This document shows, piece by piece, positions 50,511 through 61,157 of a stretch of DNA of 64,000 nt. The notes beneath the pieces were generated by a model. That model searched no databases. It saw nothing but the letters and a program-made list of their open reading frames with translations, and was not told the origin of the DNA. This DNA is from Sweltsa coloradensis. Its lineage: Eukaryota > Arthropoda > Insecta > Plecoptera > Chloroperlidae. Within the stretch, counting starts at the first letter, position 1, and each line of letters opens with the position of its first letter. Made by a program: the position numbers and the translations under genes. The stretch spans positions 124,001 to 188,000 of the forward strand of contig JAMZAV010000320.1 of NCBI GenBank assembly GCA_024449915.1. Direction: 5' to 3'.

Positions 50511-51683
50511 ACGAGCATCGAACCAGCGACCAGAGTTTTGTGGTGATGATATTTCAAGCGCAAATGAAATATCTGTTTTCAATTCGTAACATAAGCTTGT
50601 TAGCTTCCCTCTCAAGTGGCTTATTACTTTATTCGTATTTATTTACAACTGCCTAGAAAGAACCGAGTATTTATGATGATTATGATAACGGGCTAGACGA
50701 GTTTAGCGCGCGTTTGAAACAAGGAGTATTATATGGAGATGATTCAACACCCTTGCCTTACACATAGTTTGGAGAAAAGGCTCTTCCATCTCACATAAAA
50801 GTTTATGTGTTATGATTAGAGGTAGTTAGATAGTTTGTTTATACACATTTTTATGCATTGATATTAATTTAACCTTGATGACATAATTTCAAAAAAATAA
50901 TATGAAAAATCTTCATACACAAGGTTTTGAAGGTGGCCAAAAAAATAGATGCTACAAAACGCTATAAAATGACACTTGAAAATGCTATTTTCACGTACCT
51001 CTAGTTATGATACAACTGGACGGGTCATTCAACACAATGTTTCGACGTTCTGACCCATCCGGATAGTCCATTGCAAACAAAACATTATATGCTATGACCC
51101 TACCAGTTGAGCTATAAAGCATAACTTTTAAGTCGTACGACCCATCCGGATAGTCTATCCCTCACAAAGTTTTTGAAACAAATATTATTATCGAAATTGT
51201 GTCCATCGGAGATTATTTGCAATGAGGTTTGTGTGCAATGAGTCTACTGGTTAACCGATTTTCAGTTTTATGTCCAATGACACATCGAAAATACAGAGGG
51301 TTCGTTGGACACAACATTTTGTGTCTAATGGTCGTTGTGTGCGATGGGAATTGTGTGCAGTGAGACCCGGAGTTTTCTATACAGGTATTATTTGAGCATT
51401 TCAATGACAAGTATAATTAGGAAACAGTAAATTATTTGTAATTATTATTGCCATCTCCCTTCCACTAGGGAACAAACACTTACACACTGCACATGCATTA
51501 GGGTGGAGTGAACATATCAAGTTTCCGATACGGAAATGGAGTACCTGGGGAAAGTTTGGGAGGAGCACCATAATGAACAAAAACAATTTCATGTCTTTAT
51601 TATTATTCCAGGTTTTGTATTATGGCAAAGAAACTAGTGTGTCTTCAAGCCGGGCCAAGTAACATGGGCTTGTTGTGTTCCAG

Positions 51684-51793
51684 GGCCTAGTCCAGCGGAG
51701 GGGTGGCCGGTGATGGTTTGGTTCCATTCCGGGGACTTCAGCGCTGGCACCGCCGCACCGTGGGACGGCTCCATTTTAGCCATAAAACAAAAG
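51684..51793 (+). CDS. Cholinesterase-like protein, exon 2 (110 nt)
   Basis: This small exon lies between TTGTGTTCCAG and GTATGC. Its reading frame gives WPVMVWFHSGDFSAGTAA followed by WDGSILAIKQK. This is the segment expected between LNIFAPNG of exon 1 and VMVVTVGYRLN of exon 3. It is phase 1 at the 5' end (G|GG completes Gly) and phase 0 at the 3' end. It carries the position of the oxyanion hole: active esterases have HGGG, here HSGD. It is too short to be seen as a long open frame and was found by looking for the missing block. Exon 1 lies 15.3 kb upstream. The exon spans residues 133-169. Confidence 0.88.
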
Positions 51794-51859
51794 GTATGCA
51801 TCTACTGAGATAACTTCAACTCTAATATAAAAAATTGAGTACATTAATAAACGTCTTAT

Positions 51860-52306
51860 TGGATGAGCGTAGCAAAGATTCCATTTCACTACACTGGAGA
51901 AAAAAATCCGGAATGTTTTTTTTTGTATTTTTGTCTGTTTGTTAGCACGATTCCGGCTAAATTGATACTCCAATTGCAATGAAATTTTCTGGAGGCCTTC
52001 GAAATGTCTGAACTTAGAACTGCCACGTTTTTGAGCGCAATCGAAAAATTATTTCTCATGAAAATTGCAATTTTACGATTTAAAAAAAAAAAAAAAAAAT
52101 CTTCGACTTATAACACCTACATGCTTTCTCCGATTGTAATGATTTTTGCACAAAACCTTAATTTTATGAATTTATATATTCGTGGGAAATTTGAGCGCAA
52201 TCGAAAAATAATTTCTCATGAAAATCGCAATTTTACGCTTTTTTCGTTTAAAAACCATATGCTCATCCAACAACGCGCCTGAAAAAGCGTTTGCGAAGCT
52301 TCCTGG
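51860..52306 (+). mobile_element. Helentron/HINE-like element, subfamily B, copy 8
   Basis: It starts TGGATGAGCGTAGC, with the AGCGAGCG segment deleted. It has one internal repeat unit, a 3' tail of the copy-4 variant type, and the terminus CCTGG instead of CCTAG. It begins 66 bp downstream of the second exon of the cholinesterase-like gene. Confidence 0.7.
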
Positions 52307-52742
52307 TTTAGTTTATTAAGGGAAACATTCATAGATTGATTGAGCTAGAACTTTTGTAATACGAAGAGCTCGCAACGTTCCAGCACCCAAGTAACCCATA
52401 ATATGAGGGATTGCAAACGTATGAACAACAGTTCCAGTGATTGAAACAATATTTTTTTAAGTACTCTACAATCGTACCTTAAATCCTTAGAAAAGATGCT
52501 GACAGAAATAATTTGTCATTACATCTATACCTCTAGAATTTTTTAAATTTATTACAAACTTGTAAGATATGGTCAATCTGGAAGTGTGCGTGCTTGTTGT
52601 TTTGTCTAGCATGTGTATGTGTAAGCATTCTGATTCTGCGTACACATTGGGCTCATTGCCCATGGGATAAAATGCCAATGCCTAAAGGCGGCATGATTGG
52701 GGATGTCTGTGGGGGACAACTTGTAATCTGGGGTGCCCCCGA

Positions 52743-55001
52743 TAGCCCGTGGAACAAGCTGCAACAACTATAAACACATTTCAAAGCCGGAAACCAGCAC
52801 CAAAATTTAGGAGGTGGTAAAATACATATTTTACAATGTTATTTTCACGGGGGACACGCTTGGTAGCAAATAACTCACCTGTCATGGCGTCCTCAAGATG
52901 GCCGCCAAAATAATTCTTAAAATTACTGTAACTCAAGAAGTAATCATCGGATTTGAACAAAACAGGTATTGTTTTAATGGGTTTTTAATGCTCTACAAAA
53001 ATTGTCAGCAGTTTTACCGCAAATGCAATAGTTTTAATTATATTTATAAATTATTACAATGTATTGCAATTATAGCACTTTTTAATATAAATATAATTAT
53101 TTATACGTAAAACTCCCCAAATTTCCAAGAAAGTTTCACACTATACTAAAATAACTTTGATAAATCCAAAATTGTTGGTCCCGAAACGAAATTCCGGTAA
53201 TTTGTTGATTAACCAATTAATTAAATTAGTCATTAATTAAATCCCAATTAAAAGTTTCTTATTCACGTACCACAATCACATAGTGTATCACACAAGAACA
53301 ATATGAACACAATTAACGTTAAAATTATTGGTTTCAAAACTTAGTTCCAATCACTTTCATATTAATTTAATAAAAATTAATTCAAAATAATGACAATAAT
53401 CTCAATTTATTGTGTAAAATTAACACAATGTGGTCGACCTTGGCATCATTTTAAAGCTAGTTTTACTGACGAATAATTGTATTGAAAATATAATTAATTA
53501 ATTATCAAATTAATTACATTTTAGTTAAATTATACCACTTTTGACATATGTATTATTATTTATTATGTACACCTAAAACTCGACCGATCGTCATAAAAAT
53601 ATACTACTTATCTAACATAATGCCAATGAATCCAAAATGTCATGTCCCGAAACAAAATTCCTCTGACTTACCGATTAAATAAGTAATTAAGTGAAGAATT
53701 ACTCACATCTCAATAATTGTTGTTGACAATCACGTAGCACATACAAAATGCCAACAGAAGTATCAAATATAAACAATACGAGTATAATTTAAAAAAAATA
53801 GTCCCAAAATTAATTTAATGCTACTTTCCCGTTAACTGAATTAATGAATTAATTAAATTAATTGATTTAATCACCATTAGTTGTGTAAAATTAACACAGC
53901 CAGCTTATTTTACCGGAAAATAAATTTGTGGGAAATGCAATTAACTGTAAAGTAGCGTGAACTTAATTTTGGGACTATTTTTTTTTTAAATTATACTTGC
54001 ATTGTTTATATTTTATACTTCTGTTGGCGTATTGTATGTGCTACGCGATTGTCAACAACAATTATTGAGATATAAGTAATTCTTCATTTAATAACTTAAT
54101 TAATCAGTAAGTTATAGGGATTTTGTTTCGGGACATGACATTTTGGATTCATGGCATTATGTCAGTAAAGTGGTATATATTTATGACGATCGATCGAGTT
54201 TTAGGTATACATATAATACATGTCAAAAGTGGTATAATTTAACTAAAATTTAATTAATTTTGTGATTGATTGATTTAATTAATTATTTTTTCAACACAAT
54301 TATTTGTAATAAAACTAGCTTTAAAATGATGCCAAGGTCGACCACATTGTGTTAATTTTACACAATTAATTGAAATCATTGTCATTATTTTGAATTAATT
54401 GAATTAATTAAATTAATATGAAAGTGATTCGAATTAAGTTTTGTCAATTGGTCATATTGTTCTTGTGTGATATACTATGTGATTGTGGTACGTGAATAAT
54501 AAACTTTTAATTGGGATTTAATTAATGCTTAATTTAATTAATTAATCAATAAGTTACCGGAATTTCGTTTCGGGACTAACAATTTTGGATTTATTGACGC
54601 TATTTTAGAAAAAAATGAAAATTTCTTGGCAATCTGGTGAGTTTTACGCATAAATAATTATATTTATATTAAAAAAGTGCTATAATTGCAATACATTGTA
54701 ATAATTTATAAATATAATTAAAACTATTGCATTTGCGGTAAAACTGCTAATGACATTTTTTGTAGAGCATTAAAAACCCATTAAAACAATACCTGTTTTG
54801 TTCAAATCCGATGATTACTTCTTGAGTTACAGTAATTTTAAGAATTTGGCGGCCATCTTGAGAACGCCATGTCAGGTGACTTATTTGCTACCAAGCGTGT
54901 CCCCCGTGAAAATAACATTCGAAAATGTCTTTTACCACCACTCCTAAATTTTGGTGCTGGTTTCCGGCTTTGAAATGTTTTTACGCTTGTTCCACGGACT
55001 A
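52743..55001. mobile_element. 2.26-kb palindromic (fold-back) element
   Basis: Two arms of about 1.1 kb are mirror images, from GTGGAACAAGC at the left edge to GCTTGTTCCAC at the right. The centre is a short unpaired AT-rich spacer at about 53840-53945. Paired blocks include TTTCAAAGCCGGAAACCAGC and GGGGGACACGCTTGGTAGC. Also paired are CTTCTTGAGTTACAG with its complement, and TTACCGCAAATGCAATAG with TATTGCATTTGCGGTAA. The arms differ by scattered substitutions and small indels. CGATAG occurs at both outer edges and may include a target duplication. There is no coding capacity. The type is unclassified. Confidence 0.85.
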
Positions 55002-55181
55002 CGATAGCCTATAGGCTAAGAGACGGGAGTTTATTTGGGGACGGCAGACTTGTTGCCTTAAGTCTAAATTATTAACGTTATAGGGCGAATTTTGATATTG
55101 AAGACTCATCTCGCGGAGCATACGTGCAAGTCTTGTGATTACAGGATTAGGGGGAAGTTCAAGTATTGCTTCTCCTTGCAG

Positions 55182-56481
55182 GTGATGGTGGTGACGGTGG
55201 GGTACCGGCTCAACGTGCTTGGCTTCTTCGTCCTGAAAGGGCCACGCCCCGGGGAACTTCGGCCTCTTGGACCAAGTAGCCGCCCTCGACTGGATCAGCA
55301 CCAAGATCTCGGCCTTCGGCGGATCGCCCGCCGACGTGTGCCTGTTCGGCCAGGGCGCGGGAGGCGTGAGTGTGGGCCTGCACGTGGTGTCGCCGCTCTC
55401 CGCGGGCAAGTTCTCGCGCGCCATCGCTATGAGCGGCAGCGCCGTCTCCCCCGGAGCCGTCAAAGACGCCGCCATGCTCGAGAGCTACGTCAGGGACTTG
55501 GGGTCCGGTTTCAGCTGCGACTCTTCGTCAGCTCGACTTCTGGAGTGTCTGCGGAGTATAAACCCCCAGAGCCTAGCCACGGAGTCCACAGAAATGGGTT
55601 CATGGGGCCCCGTCGTTGACGTCGATCTCAACACCACACGCCCCTTCCTCCCAGCCACCCCCGTCGAACTACTGGAACGAGGGACCTTCAACCACGTCTC
55701 TTTCATGACAGGATTCACGGATATGGAAGATGCACTCATATCGGGGACAGGATTAGAAAAAGGACTTACCAGGCCGGAATTTGAAGATCTGATCCTGGAA
55801 GCGATTAAAAATGAACTACCCGAAACACTGCCCAACGATACTTGCCCCATAAACCACGGCCATATCCTCGACACTGTCGCCTTCTACTACAGCCCGCAGC
55901 CGCCCAGCACCGACCCCATGCAGCTCCGCGCCCGGTTCATGGACTTTGCCACTGACAAGAAGTACGCCTCCGGGGCAAACCTCCAAGCGACCTACACTTC
56001 CAAGTTCATGCCCACATTCGTCTACAGATTCGACTACAAGGCGAAGAGTTTTGTCGATATCCCGGAGTGGGTGAAAGTACCCCATCAGTATGAGCTGCCC
56101 TTCGTGTGGGGAATGCCGTACTGGGCCTCCATAAGCCTCATATGGAACGGTGCTGATAAGAAACAGGCAGACACCATCATGACTCTATGGGCGAATTTTG
56201 CCAAAACTGGCAATACGGCGTCTCAAATCGGACCAACCGTGAAATGGGACACGTTTACTGAGGAGATACCTGTGATCATGATCCTGGACCGAGTGAATCG
56301 TATGAGCGATATTGCTACCTTCGATTATAAAGCTTACGCATTCTGGAATAGTTACTACCCAAAAGTAGTGGAGGCGTCGTCGGTGTGTTGCAATACAACC
56401 GCTGGTGGGTCTACCCTGAGCACCAGGGACGTCCCTTCCACCACCCTCGCCGTGATAGCTTTCACCTACCTCTGGTCGTAA
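55182..56481 (+). CDS. Cholinesterase-like protein, exon 3 with one-base frameshift
   Basis: The exon opens after TTCTCCTTGCAG with VMVVTVGYRLNVLGFF and continues in a frame shifted by one base after a CCCCGGGG run (about 55251-55258) with GNFGLLDQVAALDWISTKI. It spans residues 170 to about 601. The type-B signature 1 is FGGSPADVCLFGQGAGG, with Gly (codon 55354-55356, residue about 227) where active enzymes have the nucleophile Ser. The acid Glu (about 351, TDMEDA) and the His (about 470, VPHQYELPF) are present at normal spacing. The second disulfide pair sits in SCDSSSARLLEC. The C-terminus has CNTT (a glycosylation site), a Ser/Thr/Gly segment and a short hydrophobic tail (TTLAVIAFTYLWS), possibly a GPI signal. 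The expected role is a cell-surface adhesion or receptor protein without esterase activity, inferred from the missing Ser. The frameshift may be a sequencing error in the homopolymer or a real lesion. Confidence 0.9.
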
Positions 56482-57480
56482 CACCAGCACCGACCTAGTG
56501 TGTGTAAGTGTGCGTGTGCGTGTGTGTGCGCGCGTCGACGTTCCAATTATTAGTGGTGGAAACAGCAAAACGATCTATTAGTTTCACTACAGTTACGAAT
56601 ACGACCAATGCGAACGTTTGAAATTATTGTTATTGACTTACTTTTATTTACAATCGATCCGGCCACAATTTGGATGCACGTTGCAATAGCTAAAATCTTA
56701 AACATGCCACATTAACAAAAAATTAATGTAACCTACACATACATTTTGTTTTAGCATTGACTTCGCAATTTAATTCTTCTAAACTATATCAAGAATGTAA
56801 CATTTAATTCCACCGTTCGGTTAAGTATCCAAATCCCATTTGGTCTTTGAATAGTTAAGTAAACATATTTTATCCTAAACATAAATAATTATCATTATTG
56901 AGACCTGTCATGTTTAAATGACAATGTCTAATAAATTATTTTAGCATACAGGCTATGGCTGAATAACATAAATTCGATTGATTGTTAAAAATAATAGATA
57001 CAAAGTATAAATTGGTTTTAATAATATTATAGGCTGAACTGTGTATTCTAAATAGTTAGAGACATGCACTTTTGCATACTTTGACTGTTAGTATGTTAGT
57101 TGTGAAAATGTTATGAAATATATACATATTATATTGTTGTGTTTTATAGGGCATATTGGTTGTTTGATATGACTGCCTTTAAATTCACTAGTCACACTGT
57201 TTTACCTTAAATCTAGTCATATGCAATGTAAAATAGAAATAATTTTCTTAAACAATATTTAATATACCTGGTTGATTGTATATTTACATATAATATTGTG
57301 GCTGAATGTGAGAATTTTAAGGACCGTACAGTGCTATTTGCATGATTGTGGCCTTGTAATATAAACTATTATACCCAATTTGCCTTGCTTTGAGGCGAAA
57401 ATAATATTCTTCACCTATTTTGTAACGATGAATACCTTAATCATGGGCAAAGAGTAGCTGAGATGAGATTGAATAAAGAA
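56482..57480 (+). other. Probable 3' UTR of the cholinesterase-like gene
   Basis: AT-rich sequence follows the TAA stop (56479-56481). It begins with a GT-rich microsatellite at about 56497-56535. AATAAA occurs at 56930-56935 and 57472-57477. The second is followed by CA-containing, A-rich sequence and is a reasonable polyadenylation signal. The exact end is not determinable. Confidence 0.45.
57472..57477 (+). promoter_or_regulatory. Candidate polyadenylation signal AATAAA
   Basis: It is a canonical hexamer about 990 bp downstream of the stop codon of the cholinesterase-like gene, in the same orientation. An alternative hexamer lies at 56930-56935. In AT-rich DNA the hexamer alone is weak evidence. 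Confidence 0.35.
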
Positions 57481-58344
57481 CATTAAACAAACATGAGCAC
57501 CAATGAATTTTTAGTGTCCAAAGTAGTTATATAGCAAATTGTGTAGTAACTAAAAAATGTCATTATTTCATTATTTTAATGAAATCGAAATTATGTGATG
57601 ATTCAAATTAACTAACGGTGTCTCGTCATATTAGAACAGAGAGATTACTAACAGGGGAATTCTGGTGTATAATGAATATATATGAACTATCTCCAAATAA
57701 TGATAGATTCTTATCCAAAAGATGGCGAAGGGGGAAAAAAACGCAAAATCGAATTTTTTGTGCTAGTTGCTCAAACTCGTTTAAGTTCTTACGAGAGTTA
57801 GTATGTAATGACACCCCTGAACATCGACACAATAGACATATTTTTTAGAAGATTGCCTTGCGTTTAATAATTTTACGACGCATGCGTGCGTTTTAGCCAT
57901 ATTACTGTGATGCTGGTCGTATTTTGTTGACCGTGAGCTCGTGTCTCGCGTGAAAGATACCAATCGTATTTTTGTTTCACCTGCTGATAACAAATAAGGC
58001 TGACGTTTGACAGTGTTTTATCCACTCATACACAAATTGAAATATTGTTTCGTTTTTCTTTCATGGCCTTACACCTTTAAGAATATTTTCCAAATGCATA
58101 ATCTTTAAAATCGCAGGGCTAAGACTGAATTTAGTGGAAATCCTTACAGCATAAACGTTTGTTATAAGAAGTGTTTTATTTTTTGTGGAAACATTGATTA
58201 AAATGTCCATCTTACGTTGATATTTTATGAAGCACTCAAACAAGTCAGAACTTATGGAGGTTACCCTTACCTCTATTCATCAATGCATTTCGTTGACGGA
58301 TTATTTTTTCAACTTTACAAACAGTTCCCAGAATCTCCTACGCC

Positions 58345-58715
58345 CAGGGTGCGAATTGACGGGGGGGAGGGGAGGGAGAGGGAGATTTTCTTCTCTGGTA
58401 ATTCCATCCCTGGCTCTATTTTACTGAAATGTATACCCGCCGGGGATGGCTAATTCTCCACCTCTGGATATCCATCTCATCTCATATCATACCAAGTGAC
58501 TTTATCTCGTAACGTTAATCAATAATTGTATTGTCGGTAAATAGTCCTCCTGAACTTGGTGTTTTCAAATCCCAATCAAAATAATACCTCAGATAGCTTC
58601 TAAGGCCATCTCGAGGGCAAAAAACCCCAAAAACAATTTGCTCCGGCGGCTATAGAGCTTTCGGCCCACGCAAATACTATACTAGACCTCTGCCAAGTCG
58701 TCAATTCGCACATTG
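58345..58715 (+). mobile_element. Small hAT-like element (371 bp), degraded
   Basis: The terminal inverted repeat is CAGGGTGCGAATTGACG at the left and CGTCAATTCGCACATTG at the right (two mismatches over 17). The eight flanking bases on each side (CCTACGCC, CCGGTGCC) agree at five positions, a weak trace of a target duplication. It has a G-rich stretch near the left end and no coding capacity. Confidence 0.45.
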
Positions 58716-60030
58716 CCGGTGCCTTCAAATAGACCATGGCAGCTAATAATGACAAGAAATAGTTAGTTGATTGTGTTTCGGTGCTAGGTAGGTGCTGCTA
58801 GTTGACGAAATATTACCAAAATTTAACGCAAAGAGCGTGTGTGTTTAATATATGCCAAAAAAATATGTATCTGTTATTATTTTCAGCGATTAGTACAAAA
58901 TGATAATACAAAAATTACAGAACGAGATAGGAAAGCAGGCCTTTGTAGACCTTCCACTGCAGTGATTAAGTCGCATATCTAACATTAATCAAATAATATA
59001 AAAGACAACTGTTATATTAATTGCATCAGATGGGTAAAATGTTGTCTAGATAATCTTTAGTGTCTTACATGGTCTCTATTATACTTTCACAGAAATAATT
59101 TTACACGCAAAATATACATTTTTGAAGATTTCTCATCAGAACCAAGAACTTGTATTAAGTTAATATTGAACTCTTGCGTCACAATTTCAATAGAGTTGGC
59201 TTCAGTATAACATTATTATTGCTAAAAATTATTAATTACAACTTCAACATTCTTGTTTTGGTATATTCCATGGATATGCAGTATATAACTTATATTTTAT
59301 AACATATTTATATTTTGCCTTGTGTGCAATGTACATTTGACAGAAATGTATGTGAATATGCAACCAATTGAAATTTACAAAACACGTACCAAACATAATA
59401 ATATTATTTTATACTTGATAATTTTAATGCATCTGCGGAAAATTTCAATAATAACCTTTTAATTTTTATCAGAAGGTGCCATAAATCAGTTAAATGAACA
59501 TTATTTCCCTTAAAATTTGATTTCATCACACTTTACCATCACTGTTGGGACAAATCTCTTCATTGTGTTTCCTTCAACAGTTGTGTTAGTCTCATCAGAT
59601 AGTTGATGACGGATGGCTTGAAATCATCCTTGTTGGCCACCATCCGTTGTTTGTCTTCGTCTATGATTATATTTTCAATTTGTTTATGTTTTGTAACAAG
59701 AAATTAGATCTATTGCAAATAAGCTTTCACACACACATTTAGGTAATACATTAAAATCTCATGTAAAAACTATAGGCGTACATACCAATCTAATATTTCT
59801 ACATAATTTCAAAAACTTCAAATCTCTATTCATGATCACAATTTTAATTTTTGTCACGATGTTTGGCAATGCTTATTTTCATGTTTTTATGCAGCAATTT
59901 TCTTTGTTAGGACATTTTGTTTGTAAGGTTGAATTTATTACTTTCATCCCGTTGGCCCTCTTCGCGTATACTAACTAACTATAGGTTATTGGTTAGACGG
60001 GTATTGTTAACCCTGCATTACTCCCGCGTG

Positions 60031-60896
60031 CTAACCTCTCCAAAGTCGTTGTTAAACGAGTGAGTGAGCCATCTGTTGAGTATCCGCGGTAACATTACTT
60101 TTCTCCCCCCTATACATTAGGCCTCCCTAGCCTATCAAAGGCTAGAGTGGCGCATTATGACCTTGCAGTTGACGTGCCCTTATACCAAATACATTTTAAA
60201 ACCCTATTATTTATACCAATATAATTATCAAATTTAAATGCAATTAATGTTCCCGGGTACTCAACAAATGACTCGCTCACTCGTCTAACAACGACTTTGG
60301 CGTTTCCCTAGTCTAGTTGGCTAAAGCGCCCTTATAGCCGAAATATGGGAGACGTGGGTTAAATCCCTTGGTCGGGAAAGATTTTGTAATTTCTGGATTG
60401 TATTTTAAAAATTATTAAACATGATTTGAAATGCATATAACGCAGTGTAGTCCATCATCTGTGACAATACCAAGGAAAACATAGCCAGTACGAAATACGT
60501 GAAAATTTGCAAGGTTTACTCAATCTACGAGCGGAATTTGGGGGTACCTTGACGTTCAACATTCGATAGACCTTGCATGGGCACGGCATTTCACAGCCAG
60601 GTAAATAACAAACAAAAAATATATTTTCAAAATCTAAACCATTGTAAAAATAATTTCTAAACATTGGAAGCCTATTTTTCAATTTATTATTTCTTGTAGG
60701 TTTAAATCGCAATGGATCTAGCTGATTTTGTTAGCAGTTCTCAGTAAAATCGTACTGGATGTCTGTTTAAAATTTCGGCGCAATCTGTTCAGCGATTCGG
60801 CTGATTTTCAACGTACACACACGCACGCAGAGTAACAGAATGAGAGCCTTTTGAGTTGAATGGAGATCCCTCCGTTCGCTGCGCTCACTCGTTTAA
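60031..60896. repeat. Third Helentron-like family, nested or rearranged
   Basis: An imperfect inverted repeat of about 50 bp has arms at 60040-60093 and 60250-60300 (CCAAAGTCGTTGTTAAACGA with its complement). The right arm is followed by GCGTTTCCCTAG. A second terminal-type sequence, TTAAACGAGTGAGCGCAGCG, reads leftwards from 60896. The pieces resemble the ends of the other Helentron-like families (GAGTGAGCG motif, CCTAG end), but boundaries and order are unclear. Confidence 0.4.
60303..60379 (+). repeat. tRNA-like sequence adjoining the Helentron-like end
   Basis: Box-A-like TAGTCTAGTTGGCTAAAGCG and box-B-like GTGGGTTAAATCCC lie at tRNA spacing. The outer sequences TTTCCC and GGGAAA could pair as an acceptor stem. 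The anticodon arm is poor. The TTTCCCTAG start coincides with the 3' end of the preceding repeat. A tRNA-derived SINE or a tRNA pseudogene is likelier than a functional tRNA. Confidence 0.35.
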
Positions 60897-61134
60897 TAAG
60901 TGGTATACTATGTCGTCTTCGTCTCGATACCTTCGTTGCTCTCAGGACGACTTAACCTCTCGAAGAAGTTGAAAACTATATTTTATTTTTATTTTCATCT
61001 TCGTGTTGTGTACTTCGTCATTTACTACGTCAATTTATGTTATTTTGTAATTAATTTGAATTTAATTGGCCGTAACAGTTGTATTAAGAAGCCTATTTTG
61101 GCATTGTAGAATTGTATTGGTAATGTATTTATCT

Positions 61135-61157
61135 CCCCCCCCCCCCCCCCCCCCCCA
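61135..61157. repeat. Poly-C tract
   Basis: An uninterrupted run of about 22 C. Length in such runs is unreliable in assemblies. Confidence 0.85.

Larger units (their letters stand above)
36417..51683 (+). other. Intron 1 of the cholinesterase-like gene (15.27 kb)
   Basis: It runs from GTAAGA to TTCCAG. It contains dispersed repeats at 37510-37690 and 39116-39160, a hairpin plus tRNA-like unit (40820-41175), a hAT-type end (41540), a second Helentron-like family member (41815-42539), the paired TTAA elements (43440-44544), a hAT-type element (45074-45964), a truncated LINE (46050-47260) and Helentron copy 7. The stretches 36.5-37.5, 37.7-39.1, 39.2-40.8, 42.5-43.4 and 47.3-48.7 kb show nothing recognisable. 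Confidence 0.85.
51794..55181 (+). other. Intron 2 of the cholinesterase-like gene (3.39 kb)
   Basis: It runs from GTATGC to a good polypyrimidine tract and CTTGCAG. It is nearly filled by Helentron copy 8 (51860-52306) and the 2.26-kb palindrome (52743-55001). The palindrome's right end lies only 180 bp from the 3' splice site. Confidence 0.85.

Noticed and set aside
55092..55181. Open frame upstream of exon 3
   Set aside because: It is intronic: CTTGCAG at the boundary and the phase match with exon 2 place the exon start at 55182.
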